64,000 bases of DNA from Chitinophaga arvensicola (GTDB lineage: Bacteria > Bacteroidota > Bacteroidia > Chitinophagales > Chitinophagaceae), in contig NZ_FOJG01000002.1 in the NCBI RefSeq assembly GCF_900110835.1, forward strand, positions 2,634,556 to 2,698,555, written 5' to 3'. Shown here piece by piece: positions 25,735 through 34,707 of this stretch. Below the pieces are notes generated by a model. That model did no database searches and was not told the origin of the DNA. It was given only the letters and a program-made list of their open reading frames with translations. Position 1 is the stretch's first letter. The number at the start of each line of letters is the position of its first letter. The translations under genes were made by a program, and so were the position numbers.

Positions 25735-28700
25735 ATGCATTACACCGAATTACAGGTAACCACTAATTTCAGTTTTCTCCGGGGCGCTTCGCATCCGGAA
25801 GAATTGGTGGAACAGGCAGCAATCTTTGGTTACAGGGAAATCGCTATTACCGACCGTAACAGCCTGGCGGGTATAGTGCGTGGTCATGTAGCCGCCAAAG
25901 AAAGAGGCATGCGTATTATTCCCGGTTGTCATCTTCAACTGGTGGATGCCCCCCCCCTGCTGGCCTACCCTACAGATAAAGCCGCCTATGGCCGGCTATC
26001 AGCCTTATTAACGAAAGGCAATTTACGTGCAGAGAAAGGCCAGTGTCTCTTATACAAAACAGATGTATATGAACATGCCGAAGGTATCAGGTTCATTGCA
26101 GTTCCTCCTGCTGCCATGAATGCGGCATTTGATTATGAGGAAGCCTTCAAAAAAACATTGCGCGAATACCGCGAGGCGTTGGGGAACAGTCTGTACCTGT
26201 CGGCTACACGCTCCTACCAGGGCGATGATTTAAAAAGAATGTACCGCCTGTCGCAATTATGCGAACAACTGGATATGCCGCTGATAGCGACAAACGATGT
26301 ACATTACCATGATCCCGGACGCAGGCAATTACAGGATGTGTTAACCTGTATCCGCGAGAAATGTACAATTCATACAGCAGGTTACCGCTTACACGAAAAC
26401 GCGGAAAGGTATCTGAAACCGGCAGCAGAAATGCAGCGGTTGTTCCGTCAATATCCGGATGCCATCCGTCATACGCAGGAAATGGCGGAGGCCTGCCAGT
26501 TTTCGCTCGACAGCCTGCAATATGTTTACCCTGATGAACTCACCACGGAAGGCCGTACACCACAGGAGGAACTGGTACATCTTACGTGGAAAGGCGCCGC
26601 AGAGCAATTTCCGGAAGGTATTACCGAAAAGATCAAAACGGATATCCTGCACGAACTGGGATTCATCGCGGAGATGAATTATGCATCCTATTTCCTGACG
26701 GTATATGATATTGTGAGATTTGCCAGGGCACAGCAGATCCTTTGCCAGGGGCGCGGTTCCGCAGCTAACTCCGTGGTATGTTTCTGTCTTGGTATTACTT
26801 CCGTAAATCCTACCAAATTCGACCTGCTGTTTGAACGCTTTTTATCTTCCGCCCGTAATGAACCACCGGATATTGATGTGGATTTTGAGCATGAAAGACG
26901 CGAAGAAGTAATTCAGTATATCTATAACAAATACGGGAGAGACAGAGCAGCTATTGTGGCTACCGTAACGCAACAGGGACAGAAAGGCGCCGTGCGGGAT
27001 GTAGGAAAAGCAATGGGATTATCGGTAGATATGGTAAACCGTTTATCCGGCTCTATCTGGGAGTTTACAGAAGAATGGATGGAAAACAAAGAAGTTTCCA
27101 GTCAGGGTTTAAATCCACAGGACCCGCATCTCCGGAAAGTGCTGGAACTCACTGACCAGATGATCGGCTTTCCCCGTCAGCTGGGGCAGCATACCGGTGG
27201 CTTCGTGATTACACAGGGAAAATTATCCGACCTGTGCCCGATACTGAATGCACGTATGGAAGACCGTACGAATATCGAATGGAACAAAGACGATATTGAG
27301 GCGCTGGGTTTTCTCAAGATCGATGTGCTGGCGCTGGGAATGCTAACCTGTATCCGTAAAGCGTTTGATCTCGCGAGAGATCATTATGGAAAACACCTGA
27401 CCCTGGCCAACATTCCGCCCGATGACAGGAAGGTATACGAAATGATAGGACATGCCGATACTATCGGTGTATTCCAGATTGAGAGCAGGGCACAGCAATC
27501 TATGCTGCCACGGTTAAAGCCTGAAAATTTTTATGACCTGGTGATTGAAGTGGCCATTGTGCGTCCTGGTCCGATACAGGGAGGCATGGTACATCCATAT
27601 CTCCGCCGCCGTAATAAAGAAGAAGAGGTCGTCTATCCATCTAAAGAGCTGGAAGCAATCCTGGAAAAAACTTTAGGCGTACCGTTGTTCCAGGAACAGG
27701 CAATGAAAATTGCCATCGTAGCTGCAGGCTTTACACCTTCAGAAGCAGACGGTCTTCGCCGCAGTATGGCTACCTTTAAAAATATCGGTCAGGTGAGCCG
27801 GTACGAAAGAAAACTGATTGATGGCATGGTAGCAAAAGGATATTCTCCTGAATACGCACAACGCATTTTCAAACAGCTGGAAGGTTTTGGCAGTTACGGA
27901 TTTCCCGAGAGTCATGCGGCTTCCTTTGCACTCCTCGTCTATGTATCTTCCTGGATAAAATGTCACCACCCGGATGTATTTGCCTGCGCTCTGCTGAACA
28001 GTATGCCTATGGGCTTTTACCAGCCGGCACAGATTGTGATCGATGCAAAGAAACATGGTGTAACCGTGCGGCCTGTTGATATCAATCATTCCTGCTGGGA
28101 TAATACACTCGAAGAAAAAGCCGGGGAACACCGCGTGCTGCGCCTTGGCTTCCGGCAGGTAAAAGGCATGCGGGAAGACGATATACAGGCCCTTATCACA
28201 GCAAGAAATAAGCACTATACAGATGTGAATGCCTTGCTTGATGCCGGGGTGCCTTTAACCACACTGGAAAAACTGGCTGATGCAGATGCGTTCCGGTCCA
28301 TCGGATTGGACCGCCGCCGGGCGCTCTGGGAAGTATCTGCCCTGAAAGATAATCCGACCGGCATGTTCACCGGTCAGCCTTCAGCAACCGCTTCAGAAAC
28401 TACTATTGTTCTTCCTGAAATGACCTCTTCAGAACATGTGGTACATGATTACAGCGCCACCTCGCTTTCTTTAAAAGCGCATCCGGTTAGTTTTGTGAGG
28501 GAACAATTGCAGCAATTACATATCCGGCCTATCATAGATCTTGACAAGATGCAGGATGGCGATATGGTCAGCGTAGCAGGACTCGTGCTCGTAAGGCAAC
28601 GCCCCGGTACTGCCAGTGGTATTTGCTTTATTACGATCGAAGATGAAACCGGTTGTAGTAACCTCGTTGTTTTTAAACAGTTATTCGATCATTACCGGAA

Positions 28701-28920
28701 AGAAATCGTTCAGGCAAAACTATTGATGGTCACCGGTAAAGTACAACGGGAGGGAGAAGTAATACATGTGGTAGTGCAACATTGCTATAATTTATCAAAG
28801 TTACTGCGGCACCTGTTGCCTTCCGGGAAAACGCCGTCAGTCAATACTGTGTCCCGTGCCGATGAAAACCCGATGGCTGGTCAGGGAAAGATTTTCCCCG
28901 AAGCCAGGAATTTCAGATAA
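25735..28920 (+). CDS. dnaE2: DnaE2, error-prone DNA polymerase III alpha subunit
   Basis: The 1,061-residue protein has an N-terminal PHP domain (HYTELQVTTNFSFLRGASHP, AITDRNSLAGIVRG), the C-family polymerase core with LCQGRGSAANSVVCFCLGI and the catalytic block PPDIDVDFEHERREE near residues 377-391, a helix-hairpin-helix region and a C-terminal OB-fold (GDMVSVAGLVLVRQRPGT). Length and the imuA-imuB context identify the DnaE2 error-prone form, which copies damaged templates in the SOS response. The three genes probably make one transcript. Confidence 0.95.
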   Translation: MHYTELQVTTNFSFLRGASHPEELVEQAAIFGYREIAITDRNSLAGIVRGHVAAKERGMRIIPGCHLQLVDAPPLLAYPTDKAAYGRLSALLTKGNLRAEKGQCLLYKTDVYEHAEGIRFIAVPPAAMNAAFDYEEAFKKTLREYREALGNSLYLSATRSYQGDDLKRMYRLSQLCEQLDMPLIATNDVHYHDPGRRQLQDVLTCIREKCTIHTAGYRLHENAERYLKPAAEMQRLFRQYPDAIRHTQEMAEACQFSLDSLQYVYPDELTTEGRTPQEELVHLTWKGAAEQFPEGITEKIKTDILHELGFIAEMNYASYFLTVYDIVRFARAQQILCQGRGSAANSVVCFCLGITSVNPTKFDLLFERFLSSARNEPPDIDVDFEHERREEVIQYIYNKYGRDRAAIVATVTQQGQKGAVRDVGKAMGLSVDMVNRLSGSIWEFTEEWMENKEVSSQGLNPQDPHLRKVLELTDQMIGFPRQLGQHTGGFVITQGKLSDLCPILNARMEDRTNIEWNKDDIEALGFLKIDVLALGMLTCIRKAFDLARDHYGKHLTLANIPPDDRKVYEMIGHADTIGVFQIESRAQQSMLPRLKPENFYDLVIEVAIVRPGPIQGGMVHPYLRRRNKEEEVVYPSKELEAILEKTLGVPLFQEQAMKIAIVAAGFTPSEADGLRRSMATFKNIGQVSRYERKLIDGMVAKGYSPEYAQRIFKQLEGFGSYGFPESHAASFALLVYVSSWIKCHHPDVFACALLNSMPMGFYQPAQIVIDAKKHGVTVRPVDINHSCWDNTLEEKAGEHRVLRLGFRQVKGMREDDIQALITARNKHYTDVNALLDAGVPLTTLEKLADADAFRSIGLDRRRALWEVSALKDNPTGMFTGQPSATASETTIVLPEMTSSEHVVHDYSATSLSLKAHPVSFVREQLQQLHIRPIIDLDKMQDGDMVSVAGLVLVRQRPGTASGICFITIEDETGCSNLVVFKQLFDHYRKEIVQAKLLMVTGKVQREGEVIHVVVQHCYNLSKLLRHLLPSGKTPSVNTVSRADENPMAGQGKIFPEARNFR

Positions 28921-28942
28921 TGGGAAAATAAAAATCATTCTC

Positions 28943-28950
28943 TATCTTCG
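28943..28950 (+). promoter_or_regulatory. Candidate -7 box after dnaE2
   Basis: TATCTTCG, one base from the TAnnTTTG consensus, 29 bases before the TTG start at 28980. It suggests the small membrane protein gene is not only read through from dnaE2. Confidence 0.35.
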
Positions 28951-28979
28951 GCAGGTAGCCTCACAATAAATCAACCTGC

Positions 28980-29471
28980 TTGAAAAAGAACAAAAATATA
29001 GATCCGCTTGACAGGGAAATACTCATCAGGTCTTTCGCAGAATTCTCCAAGGTGAGTGAGGAAGATGAACTATTGGTATTTGAAAGAAAAACGGCGCTCG
29101 GCTGTATGGTGATATTTTTAGTTATCCTCGCCGGCATTCTGTACTTAACCGACATCGGCCTGGTGCTCATGCTAATATTTAACGGGCTGATTCTTTCAGT
29201 AATCTATTTATGGAACTATAAATACAACCTGCGCCGGAAACCATTGCTGGTCATCAATAAGAAAGGCATCACCTATAAGCGCACTTCCTATGAGTGGGAG
29301 CACATACAGGAGTTACTTTGTGCAGAAGAATACGATGCAGATTCAGGATGGCATACCTCTACTTACATCAGGTTTAATTATCACAAAGCTAACCCGAAGA
29401 TTGATATCAGTGGACTTTCCAGGTCTATAGAAGAAATCATCCATTATATCAATGCTTTCCGCATAAAGTAA
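28980..29471 (+). CDS. Small membrane protein, function unknown
   Basis: The 163-residue product has a charged N-terminal segment, two adjacent membrane helices (CMVIFLVILAGILYLTDIGL, VLMLIFNGLILSVIYLW) and a C-terminal soluble domain (PLLVINKKGITYKRTSYEW, EHIQELLCAEEYDADSGWHT, SYIRFNY-like strand) that may be PH-like. The start is TTG at 28980, with no nearby in-frame ATG. I do not recognise a characterised family. It follows dnaE2 by 59 bases but has its own promoter-like box, so a DNA repair role is not implied. Confidence 0.75.
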   Translation: MKKNKNIDPLDREILIRSFAEFSKVSEEDELLVFERKTALGCMVIFLVILAGILYLTDIGLVLMLIFNGLILSVIYLWNYKYNLRRKPLLVINKKGITYKRTSYEWEHIQELLCAEEYDADSGWHTSTYIRFNYHKANPKIDISGLSRSIEEIIHYINAFRIK

Positions 29472-29565
29472 ATATCCCCGGAAAGTTATCATGTATCCTA
29501 TTCCCTGACAACCGGTATTTTTTTGTCTGGAATCATAACCATATGGCCTATCCGCAAAATTATTC

Positions 29566-29573
29566 TATATTCG
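29566..29573 (+). promoter_or_regulatory. Candidate -7 box for the M48 gene
   Basis: TATATTCG lies 61 bases before the ATG at 29635 and differs from TAnnTTTG at one position. No TTTG at the expected -33 distance is visible. Confidence 0.35.
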
Positions 29574-29634
29574 CGGCGTAACCTTGAATGCAATCATCGG
29601 TTTAACCCTTTTAAAAAAACAAAAACCTTTATTT

Positions 29635-30444
29635 ATGTCTGTTTACGCACGATTAGGCTTCGTTTGCGCTTTGACCATGTCATTTGCTCTCACCTCGCAT
29701 GCACAATTGAAATTAAACACCAAAACACTGGGCGCCGGCGCCAAAGCAGTGAAAGCTGCTACGCTGACAGATGACGATGTCATCAAGTATACCAAAGAGT
29801 ATATCCAGTGGATGGATGAACACAATCCTGTTGCCCCTGCTGATGATCCCATGGCACAACGGTTGAAAAAGCTCACCGACAATGTCACAAATTACGAAGG
29901 CATGAATCTTAACTTCAAAGTTTACCTGGTTCGTGATATCAATGCTTTCGCCTGTGCAGACGGCAGTGTGCGGGTTTGTGCCGGATTACTGCAAACCATG
30001 ACAGATGATGAAGTTATGGGTGTAATCGGTCATGAAATCGGTCACGTAAAAAACAAAGATTCGAAAGATGCGTTTAAAACCGCATTGATGACTTCTGCCC
30101 TGAAAGACGGTGTTTCTTCACAAGGCGGTGCAGCCGGTACTTTGAGCGATTCTCAGCTGGGTGAATTGGGCGAAGCCGTGGCGAACTCCGCATATTCCCG
30201 TAACCAGGAAAGTCAGGCCGACAGCTATGGCTACGAATTCCTGAAAGCCGCCAAACTCAATCCATGGGGCATGTCTATGGCTTTTGAGAAATTATGGAAA
30301 GCTTCCCAGGAAGCTGGTGCTGATAAAAAGAAGAAAGGCTCCCAGTTGTTCTCCTCTCACCCGGATACAGAAAAAAGAATGAATACGATGTCAGAGAAAG
30401 CAAAAAAAGATGGCTATGAAAGGCCGGTAGTAGCGGCGAAGTAA
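29635..30444 (+). CDS. Secreted M48-family metalloprotease
   Basis: The product is about 269 residues with a signal peptide (FVCALTMSFALTSHAQ). The zinc motif HEIGH sits near residue 133 (VIGHEIGHVKNKDS) and the third ligand is the Glu of QESQADSYGYEFL. The C-terminus has the SSHPDTEKRMNTM block common in M48 proteases. Proteins of this type (BepA/LoiP-like) act in the periplasm on misfolded outer-membrane proteins. ATG 29635 is preferred because the signal peptide follows directly; the frame is open upstream to 29584 without signal features. It is a single gene ending at a strong terminator. Confidence 0.92.
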   Translation: MSVYARLGFVCALTMSFALTSHAQLKLNTKTLGAGAKAVKAATLTDDDVIKYTKEYIQWMDEHNPVAPADDPMAQRLKKLTDNVTNYEGMNLNFKVYLVRDINAFACADGSVRVCAGLLQTMTDDEVMGVIGHEIGHVKNKDSKDAFKTALMTSALKDGVSSQGGAAGTLSDSQLGELGEAVANSAYSRNQESQADSYGYEFLKAAKLNPWGMSMAFEKLWKASQEAGADKKKKGSQLFSSHPDTEKRMNTMSEKAKKDGYERPVVAAK

Positions 30445-30465
30445 CTGCTTCCCAAAAAGATATGG

Positions 30466-30503
30466 AAAAGGCATCGGTTTGCACCGATGCCTTTTCTGCT
30501 TTT
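30466..30503 (+). terminator. Intrinsic terminator after M48 gene
   Basis: AAAAGGCATCGGT (30466-30478), loop TTGC, ACCGATGCCTTTT (30483-30495), then CTGCTTTT. The 13-base stem and T-rich tail make a strong terminator. Confidence 0.85.
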
Positions 30504-30604
30504 ATTACCTGCGATACCGGGAATAAAACGCATATTATTTATTCACATACATTTACTCTTTCCCAAAATTACGCCACCTTGCAGCCTTATCCAGCGTATT
30601 TACA

Positions 30605-32038
30605 TTGAAAGCAACAAACGAAAACACAGGAGCAGACCATCTTAAAAGAGGGTTACAAAACAGGCATATCCAGCTGATTGCGCTTGGTGGCGCCATAGGA
30701 ACAGGTTTATTTCTGGGAATAGGCCCGGCAGCAGTATTGGCAGGTCCCTCTGTTATTTTGGGTTATGCGCTGGCAGGTGTCATCGCTTTCTTTATCATGC
30801 GTCAACTGGGTGAAATGGTGGTAGAAGAGCCGGTATCAGGCAGCTTCAGTCACTTTGCCTATAAATACTGGGGCACCTTTGCGGGCTTTGCATCCGGCTG
30901 GAATTACTGGATCCTGTACATCCTCGTCAGCATGTCCGAATTAACGGCAATAGGCGTATATGTACATTTCTGGTGGCCGGAAATACCTTTGTGGTCGTCC
31001 AGTCTTTTCTTTTTCATTGCCATCAATGCTTTAAATCTCAGTTCCGTAAAAGTATATGGAGAAGCCGAATTCTGGTTTTCCATCATAAAGGTAGTAGCCA
31101 TTATTGCCATGATCTGTTTTGGCACCTACCTGCTGATCAGCGGAAGTGGCGGAGAGCAGGCCAGTATACAGAACCTGTGGAACGACGGTGGCTTTTTTCC
31201 GAAAGGATTACTGGAGTCCGATGGGAAGGGAGGCTTCCAGGGCCTGTTTGCAGCCATTGCGCTCATTATGTTTTCTTTCGGAGGACTTGAACTGATCGGT
31301 ATCACCGCTGCAGAAGCCGACAAACCGGAGAAAACAATACCCAAGGCCACCAACCAGGTAATTTACCGTATCCTGATCTTTTACGTAGGTGCGCTGATTA
31401 TACTTTTTGCCTTATCTCCCTGGAGAAGCATTACCACTACCAGCAGTCCTTTTGTAATGGTGTTTGAAAGCCTGAAAGGATTTCAGTTTACACTGATGGG
31501 CCATACCGTTTATTTTACCAGTTTGATTGCAAACGTATTGAACCTGATCGTTTTAACGGCAGCACTTTCGGTATATAACAGTTGTGTTTACAGCAATAGC
31601 CGCATGTTGTATGGTCTTGCCAGGCAAGGCAATGCACCGGCATTCCTGTCAAAGCTGAATCACAATCATGTACCGGTGAAAGCCATCCTGGTTTCCGGTT
31701 TGTTTGCAGCGATCTGTATTGTGATCAATAAAGTAATCCCGGAGAAAGCACTGGAAGTACTGATGTCACTGGTGGTTTCTACGTTGATCATCAACTGGCT
31801 GATGATTAGCGTAGTGCATCTGAAATTCAAGCAGCATAAAACAGCAGCAAACATCCGTACCAAATTCCCCTCATTTATTTACCCGGTATCCAATTATATC
31901 TGCCTGGTATTCCTGGTGGGTATCCTCGTACTGATGTGGATCACCGGGATGAAATTGCCGGTGGCGCTCATTCCTGGCTGGGTCATCTTCCTGTATCTGT
32001 GTTATTTACTGGTAAAAAGAAATAACCGGCAGGGATAA
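30605..32038 (+). CDS. Amino acid permease (APC superfamily)
   Basis: This 477-residue protein has about 12 membrane helices. The opening LQNRHIQLIALGGAIGTGLF is the signature of the amino acid transporter branch (AroP, PheP, GabP and relatives), followed by FFIMRQLGEMVVEEPVSGSF and FSFGGLELIGITAAEADKPE. It should import an amino acid by proton symport in the inner membrane; the exact substrate is not determinable by eye. The start is TTG at 30605, with no closer ATG. It is monocistronic and converges on the DUF6624 gene. Confidence 0.92.
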   Translation: MKATNENTGADHLKRGLQNRHIQLIALGGAIGTGLFLGIGPAAVLAGPSVILGYALAGVIAFFIMRQLGEMVVEEPVSGSFSHFAYKYWGTFAGFASGWNYWILYILVSMSELTAIGVYVHFWWPEIPLWSSSLFFFIAINALNLSSVKVYGEAEFWFSIIKVVAIIAMICFGTYLLISGSGGEQASIQNLWNDGGFFPKGLLESDGKGGFQGLFAAIALIMFSFGGLELIGITAAEADKPEKTIPKATNQVIYRILIFYVGALIILFALSPWRSITTTSSPFVMVFESLKGFQFTLMGHTVYFTSLIANVLNLIVLTAALSVYNSCVYSNSRMLYGLARQGNAPAFLSKLNHNHVPVKAILVSGLFAAICIVINKVIPEKALEVLMSLVVSTLIINWLMISVVHLKFKQHKTAANIRTKFPSFIYPVSNYICLVFLVGILVLMWITGMKLPVALIPGWVIFLYLCYLLVKRNNRQG

Positions 32039-32055
32039 TCCTGCTTATTTAGTTT
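32029..32055. terminator. Weak terminator between convergent genes
   Basis: GCAGG (32029-32033), loop GATAAT, CCTGC (32040-32044), then TTATTTAGTTTTT. It overlaps the permease stop and abuts the DUF6624 stop, and may serve both directions. Confidence 0.4.
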
Positions 32056-32995
32056 TTGGAATATAGGTGAGATGGAATCTTTTTACATATTCCTCCAGTG
32101 GTTCAAGCCCCACACCTTTTCTTCTTTCATTCACATTTACCTCATCGATAATGGGAAATAGGATCAGGGTATTGGTCGCCGGATCTGTTTCCAGCTGACT
32201 GCCATACACCTGGTAACCATTTTTGTGAACGGAGATCCTGTCTTCCAGCAATGCCAGCTGACTTCCAGCGGCCTTGTTTTCAGCTACTGCTTTTTTCAGC
32301 AAGGGCAGGTACTTTTCCTGCACCTCAAATGGTGCATGCTGGATAACTGCGAACTGTGCTATGTTTCCGTTTACACCTACTTCTTCCGCACTCAGCCAGC
32401 CATAAGTATCCAGGACGGCAGTCATTTTGGTTACATTAAAAGCATCTGCTTTTTGCATCTCCCTGATAACAGCATTTTTTGCGGCAGTATCTACTATCTG
32501 TCCATAAGGACTCATCACCGGCATTAACCTGTACTTCCGGTCATCATTAAAAATGGTGTCCAGTACATTGTAAAGATGCACATTGATAGCAGGTGCGTAT
32601 TTCATTTTATTTTCCCTGAAACACGATATAAATTCCTCCTTATTCCTGATACCAGCAAATGCGGGATCGTTGATAAATTTCTCATCGTTCCAGTAACGGG
32701 ACCTGGAACATAGGTTGCGGAGGATCTTATTGACGGAATCTATATTACCTGTACAAGCCCAGGCCCGGGCCGCGTTGTACCGGTCGGCCGGCGTGCCCAT
32801 TCCACCAAATGCCTTAAAGGCAAGATCATAATGCAGTGTTGCTTCCCTGCAATTTTTATGTTCCATCAGTGAGTCGGCGATCCTGATATTGCTATAGTAT
32901 TCCGGTGGGGGCGTAAGGCCCTGCCCGATCGTTGTACCATGGAAAAACAAACATAGCAGTGTTAAAAACGGGTATTTTCTTATAAAAGTTATCAT
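32045..32995 (-). CDS. Secreted DUF6624-like protein
   Basis: The 316-residue protein has a signal peptide (FLTLLCLFFHGTTIGQG). An N-terminal region resembles TPR helices (ADSLMEHKNCREATLHYDLA). The C-terminal region with LDTYGWLSAEEVGVNGNIAQ, VIQHAPFEVQEKYLPLLKKA, QLALLEDRISVHKNGYQVYG and VNERRKGVGLEPLEEYVKRF matches what I recall of DUF6624. The function of that domain is not known to me. It is transcribed after the polyamine-type operon but has its own -7 box. Confidence 0.78.
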   Translation of the reverse strand: MITFIRKYPFLTLLCLFFHGTTIGQGLTPPPEYYSNIRIADSLMEHKNCREATLHYDLAFKAFGGMGTPADRYNAARAWACTGNIDSVNKILRNLCSRSRYWNDEKFINDPAFAGIRNKEEFISCFRENKMKYAPAINVHLYNVLDTIFNDDRKYRLMPVMSPYGQIVDTAAKNAVIREMQKADAFNVTKMTAVLDTYGWLSAEEVGVNGNIAQFAVIQHAPFEVQEKYLPLLKKAVAENKAAGSQLALLEDRISVHKNGYQVYGSQLETDPATNTLILFPIIDEVNVNERRKGVGLEPLEEYVKRFHLTYIPKTK

Positions 32996-33045
32996 GGGCT
33001 ACAGGTGATAAACGTGGATAAATCAGGGCTACGTACGGCACTCAC

Positions 33046-33053
33046 TAAATATA
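33046..33053 (-). promoter_or_regulatory. Candidate -7 box for the DUF6624 gene
   Basis: TATATTTA on the minus strand, 50 bases before the ATG at 32995, matching TAnnTTT. Confidence 0.35.
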
Positions 33054-33063
33054 GTAAAAATAG

Positions 33064-34707
33064 TTAACTCCGGCGCCTTGCGATCACATTTTCTGCTGCC
33101 TTATTACCATGATAAAAAGCCTCTTCAAAGATGGAAATACCACTCAGGTCTGAATGGGCAAAGAAAATATTGGAATGCCCGCTTTGTTGCACAGCATGGC
33201 GTTCCTGGCTGGTCAGGAAACCGGGGTGAGGGCGTATCATGCCATGTCCCCATACCTGCACATCGATCCGGCGGATGAGCGCATGAATATGCCGGTGAGC
33301 GATTGCCAGATCATCGGCAATCAACTTTACCCAATGCGCATGATCCAATCCGAGCGCATATTTGCGGGAGTTTACCGGATCAAGATGATCGAGCGGCAGA
33401 TACCAGGTAATGACCTGTTTATCAGGTGAGATCTGTGAAATGTTTTGCTGCTGCGCGTTTACATACCCAAGGGATCTCCCTTTGTATACCACATTATCCC
33501 AACAAAGCGGATAGCCGCTGCCGGCAGGGATATTATCCAGCGTAATATTGGCTACTAACCAGGGCGAATATACGAAGTTGGCAGCCGGAGGCCTGGCAGG
33601 CAAGAGTCTGCGCCCAACGAATTGCGGAACAGCCAGGATACAATGATCGGCCACAATCCGTTTCGTAATACCCTGATGCACATCCAGGTAATCTACCTGC
33701 ACCTTATCTCCTGCCGGTGTTACCTGGTACACCAGAGAATTGGGCAACAGGCTTTCTTTACTGAATTGCAGGAGGTGCTGCATGAGCCGGCCGTTGCCTT
33801 CCGGCCAGGTCAGCACTTGAGAAGATTCGGCGTTGGCTGCCTTGCCTTTGCGACCAGCAAAATAGTGAATACCGGCCCAGGCACTGATGGCAGCAGCATC
33901 CGCGCCATAGTCATCGCGACAGCAATAATCCAGGTACCAATGTAGTTCTTCTGAGTGGTATCCTTTCTGTTCCAGCCAGGTGCGCATACTGATCTGATCG
34001 AGCGCTGTATACACAGGATCTGCTGAACTATTGGCGACCGGAATATCAAAAGCAAAAAGCTGATCGGCCCCTTTCACCTGGCGCAAACGCTCCATTTCTG
34101 CCAGAAAACGCTGAATTTCCGACAATGCAGCAGCCTGAACACCAAATTGTGGTACCAGTCCTTCCTGCCATCTATCGTGAATGAATAAACGTTCTTCCGG
34201 GTCAAAGCAAAGATCTGTTTCCCGGTATATGGGCAATCCCGCAGCATCATAGCCTGTGAGCATACCGGCTTCCTCCAGCAACTCCAACAGGGCTGTATGC
34301 TGCAGATTAGGGAGGGGCAGGTAGTGCGCACCGAGTGGGTAGGCGGCGTACGCATTTTTACCAAAACCGGCGTTGCCACCTGGGGTGGGTTCCAGCTCCA
34401 ACACTTTAAAATCAATGCCCTGTTGCTGCAGTTTCCTGGCAGCGGCAAGTCCTGCTATACCACTACCCACAATTAACGTATCTGTATAAGTGGTTACCTC
34501 CGGTACAGGAAAGCTTCCTTCCCGGATGCGGTGACCAATTGCGGCTGAGGCCCCGTTTATTTTACCGGTGATATGTGCGTATCTGTCTGTTTTATTCTGG
34601 CAGGCAACATACTGCCCAACGGTAATAGAACCGCCGGCAATCAAGGCCATATAGCGCAGAAAATCCTTGCGCGTCAAAGTATTACTCCTGGTATTTTCCC
34701 CATTCAT
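33064..34707 (-). CDS. Exported FAD-dependent amine-oxidase-like protein
   Basis: The product is about 547 residues. A Tat-like lipoprotein leader (TRKDFLRYMALIAGGSITVG then QYVAC) precedes an FAD-binding Rossmann motif (DTLIVGSGIAGLAAARKLQQ) and the ELEPTPGGNA segment; a C-terminal SGISIFEEAFYHGNKAAENV block matches the FAD-contact region of amine oxidases. It probably oxidises an amine outside the cytoplasm. It is the last gene of an operon with SpeD- and SpeE-like genes, so a polyamine-like substrate is a reasonable guess. The start is unsettled: ATG 34707 overlaps the SpeE-like gene by 26 bases, while TTG 34677 follows an AGGAG at the usual distance. Confidence 0.85.
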   Translation of the reverse strand: MNGENTRSNTLTRKDFLRYMALIAGGSITVGQYVACQNKTDRYAHITGKINGASAAIGHRIREGSFPVPEVTTYTDTLIVGSGIAGLAAARKLQQQGIDFKVLELEPTPGGNAGFGKNAYAAYPLGAHYLPLPNLQHTALLELLEEAGMLTGYDAAGLPIYRETDLCFDPEERLFIHDRWQEGLVPQFGVQAAALSEIQRFLAEMERLRQVKGADQLFAFDIPVANSSADPVYTALDQISMRTWLEQKGYHSEELHWYLDYCCRDDYGADAAAISAWAGIHYFAGRKGKAANAESSQVLTWPEGNGRLMQHLLQFSKESLLPNSLVYQVTPAGDKVQVDYLDVHQGITKRIVADHCILAVPQFVGRRLLPARPPAANFVYSPWLVANITLDNIPAGSGYPLCWDNVVYKGRSLGYVNAQQQNISQISPDKQVITWYLPLDHLDPVNSRKYALGLDHAHWVKLIADDLAIAHRHIHALIRRIDVQVWGHGMIRPHPGFLTSQERHAVQQSGHSNIFFAHSDLSGISIFEEAFYHGNKAAENVIARRRS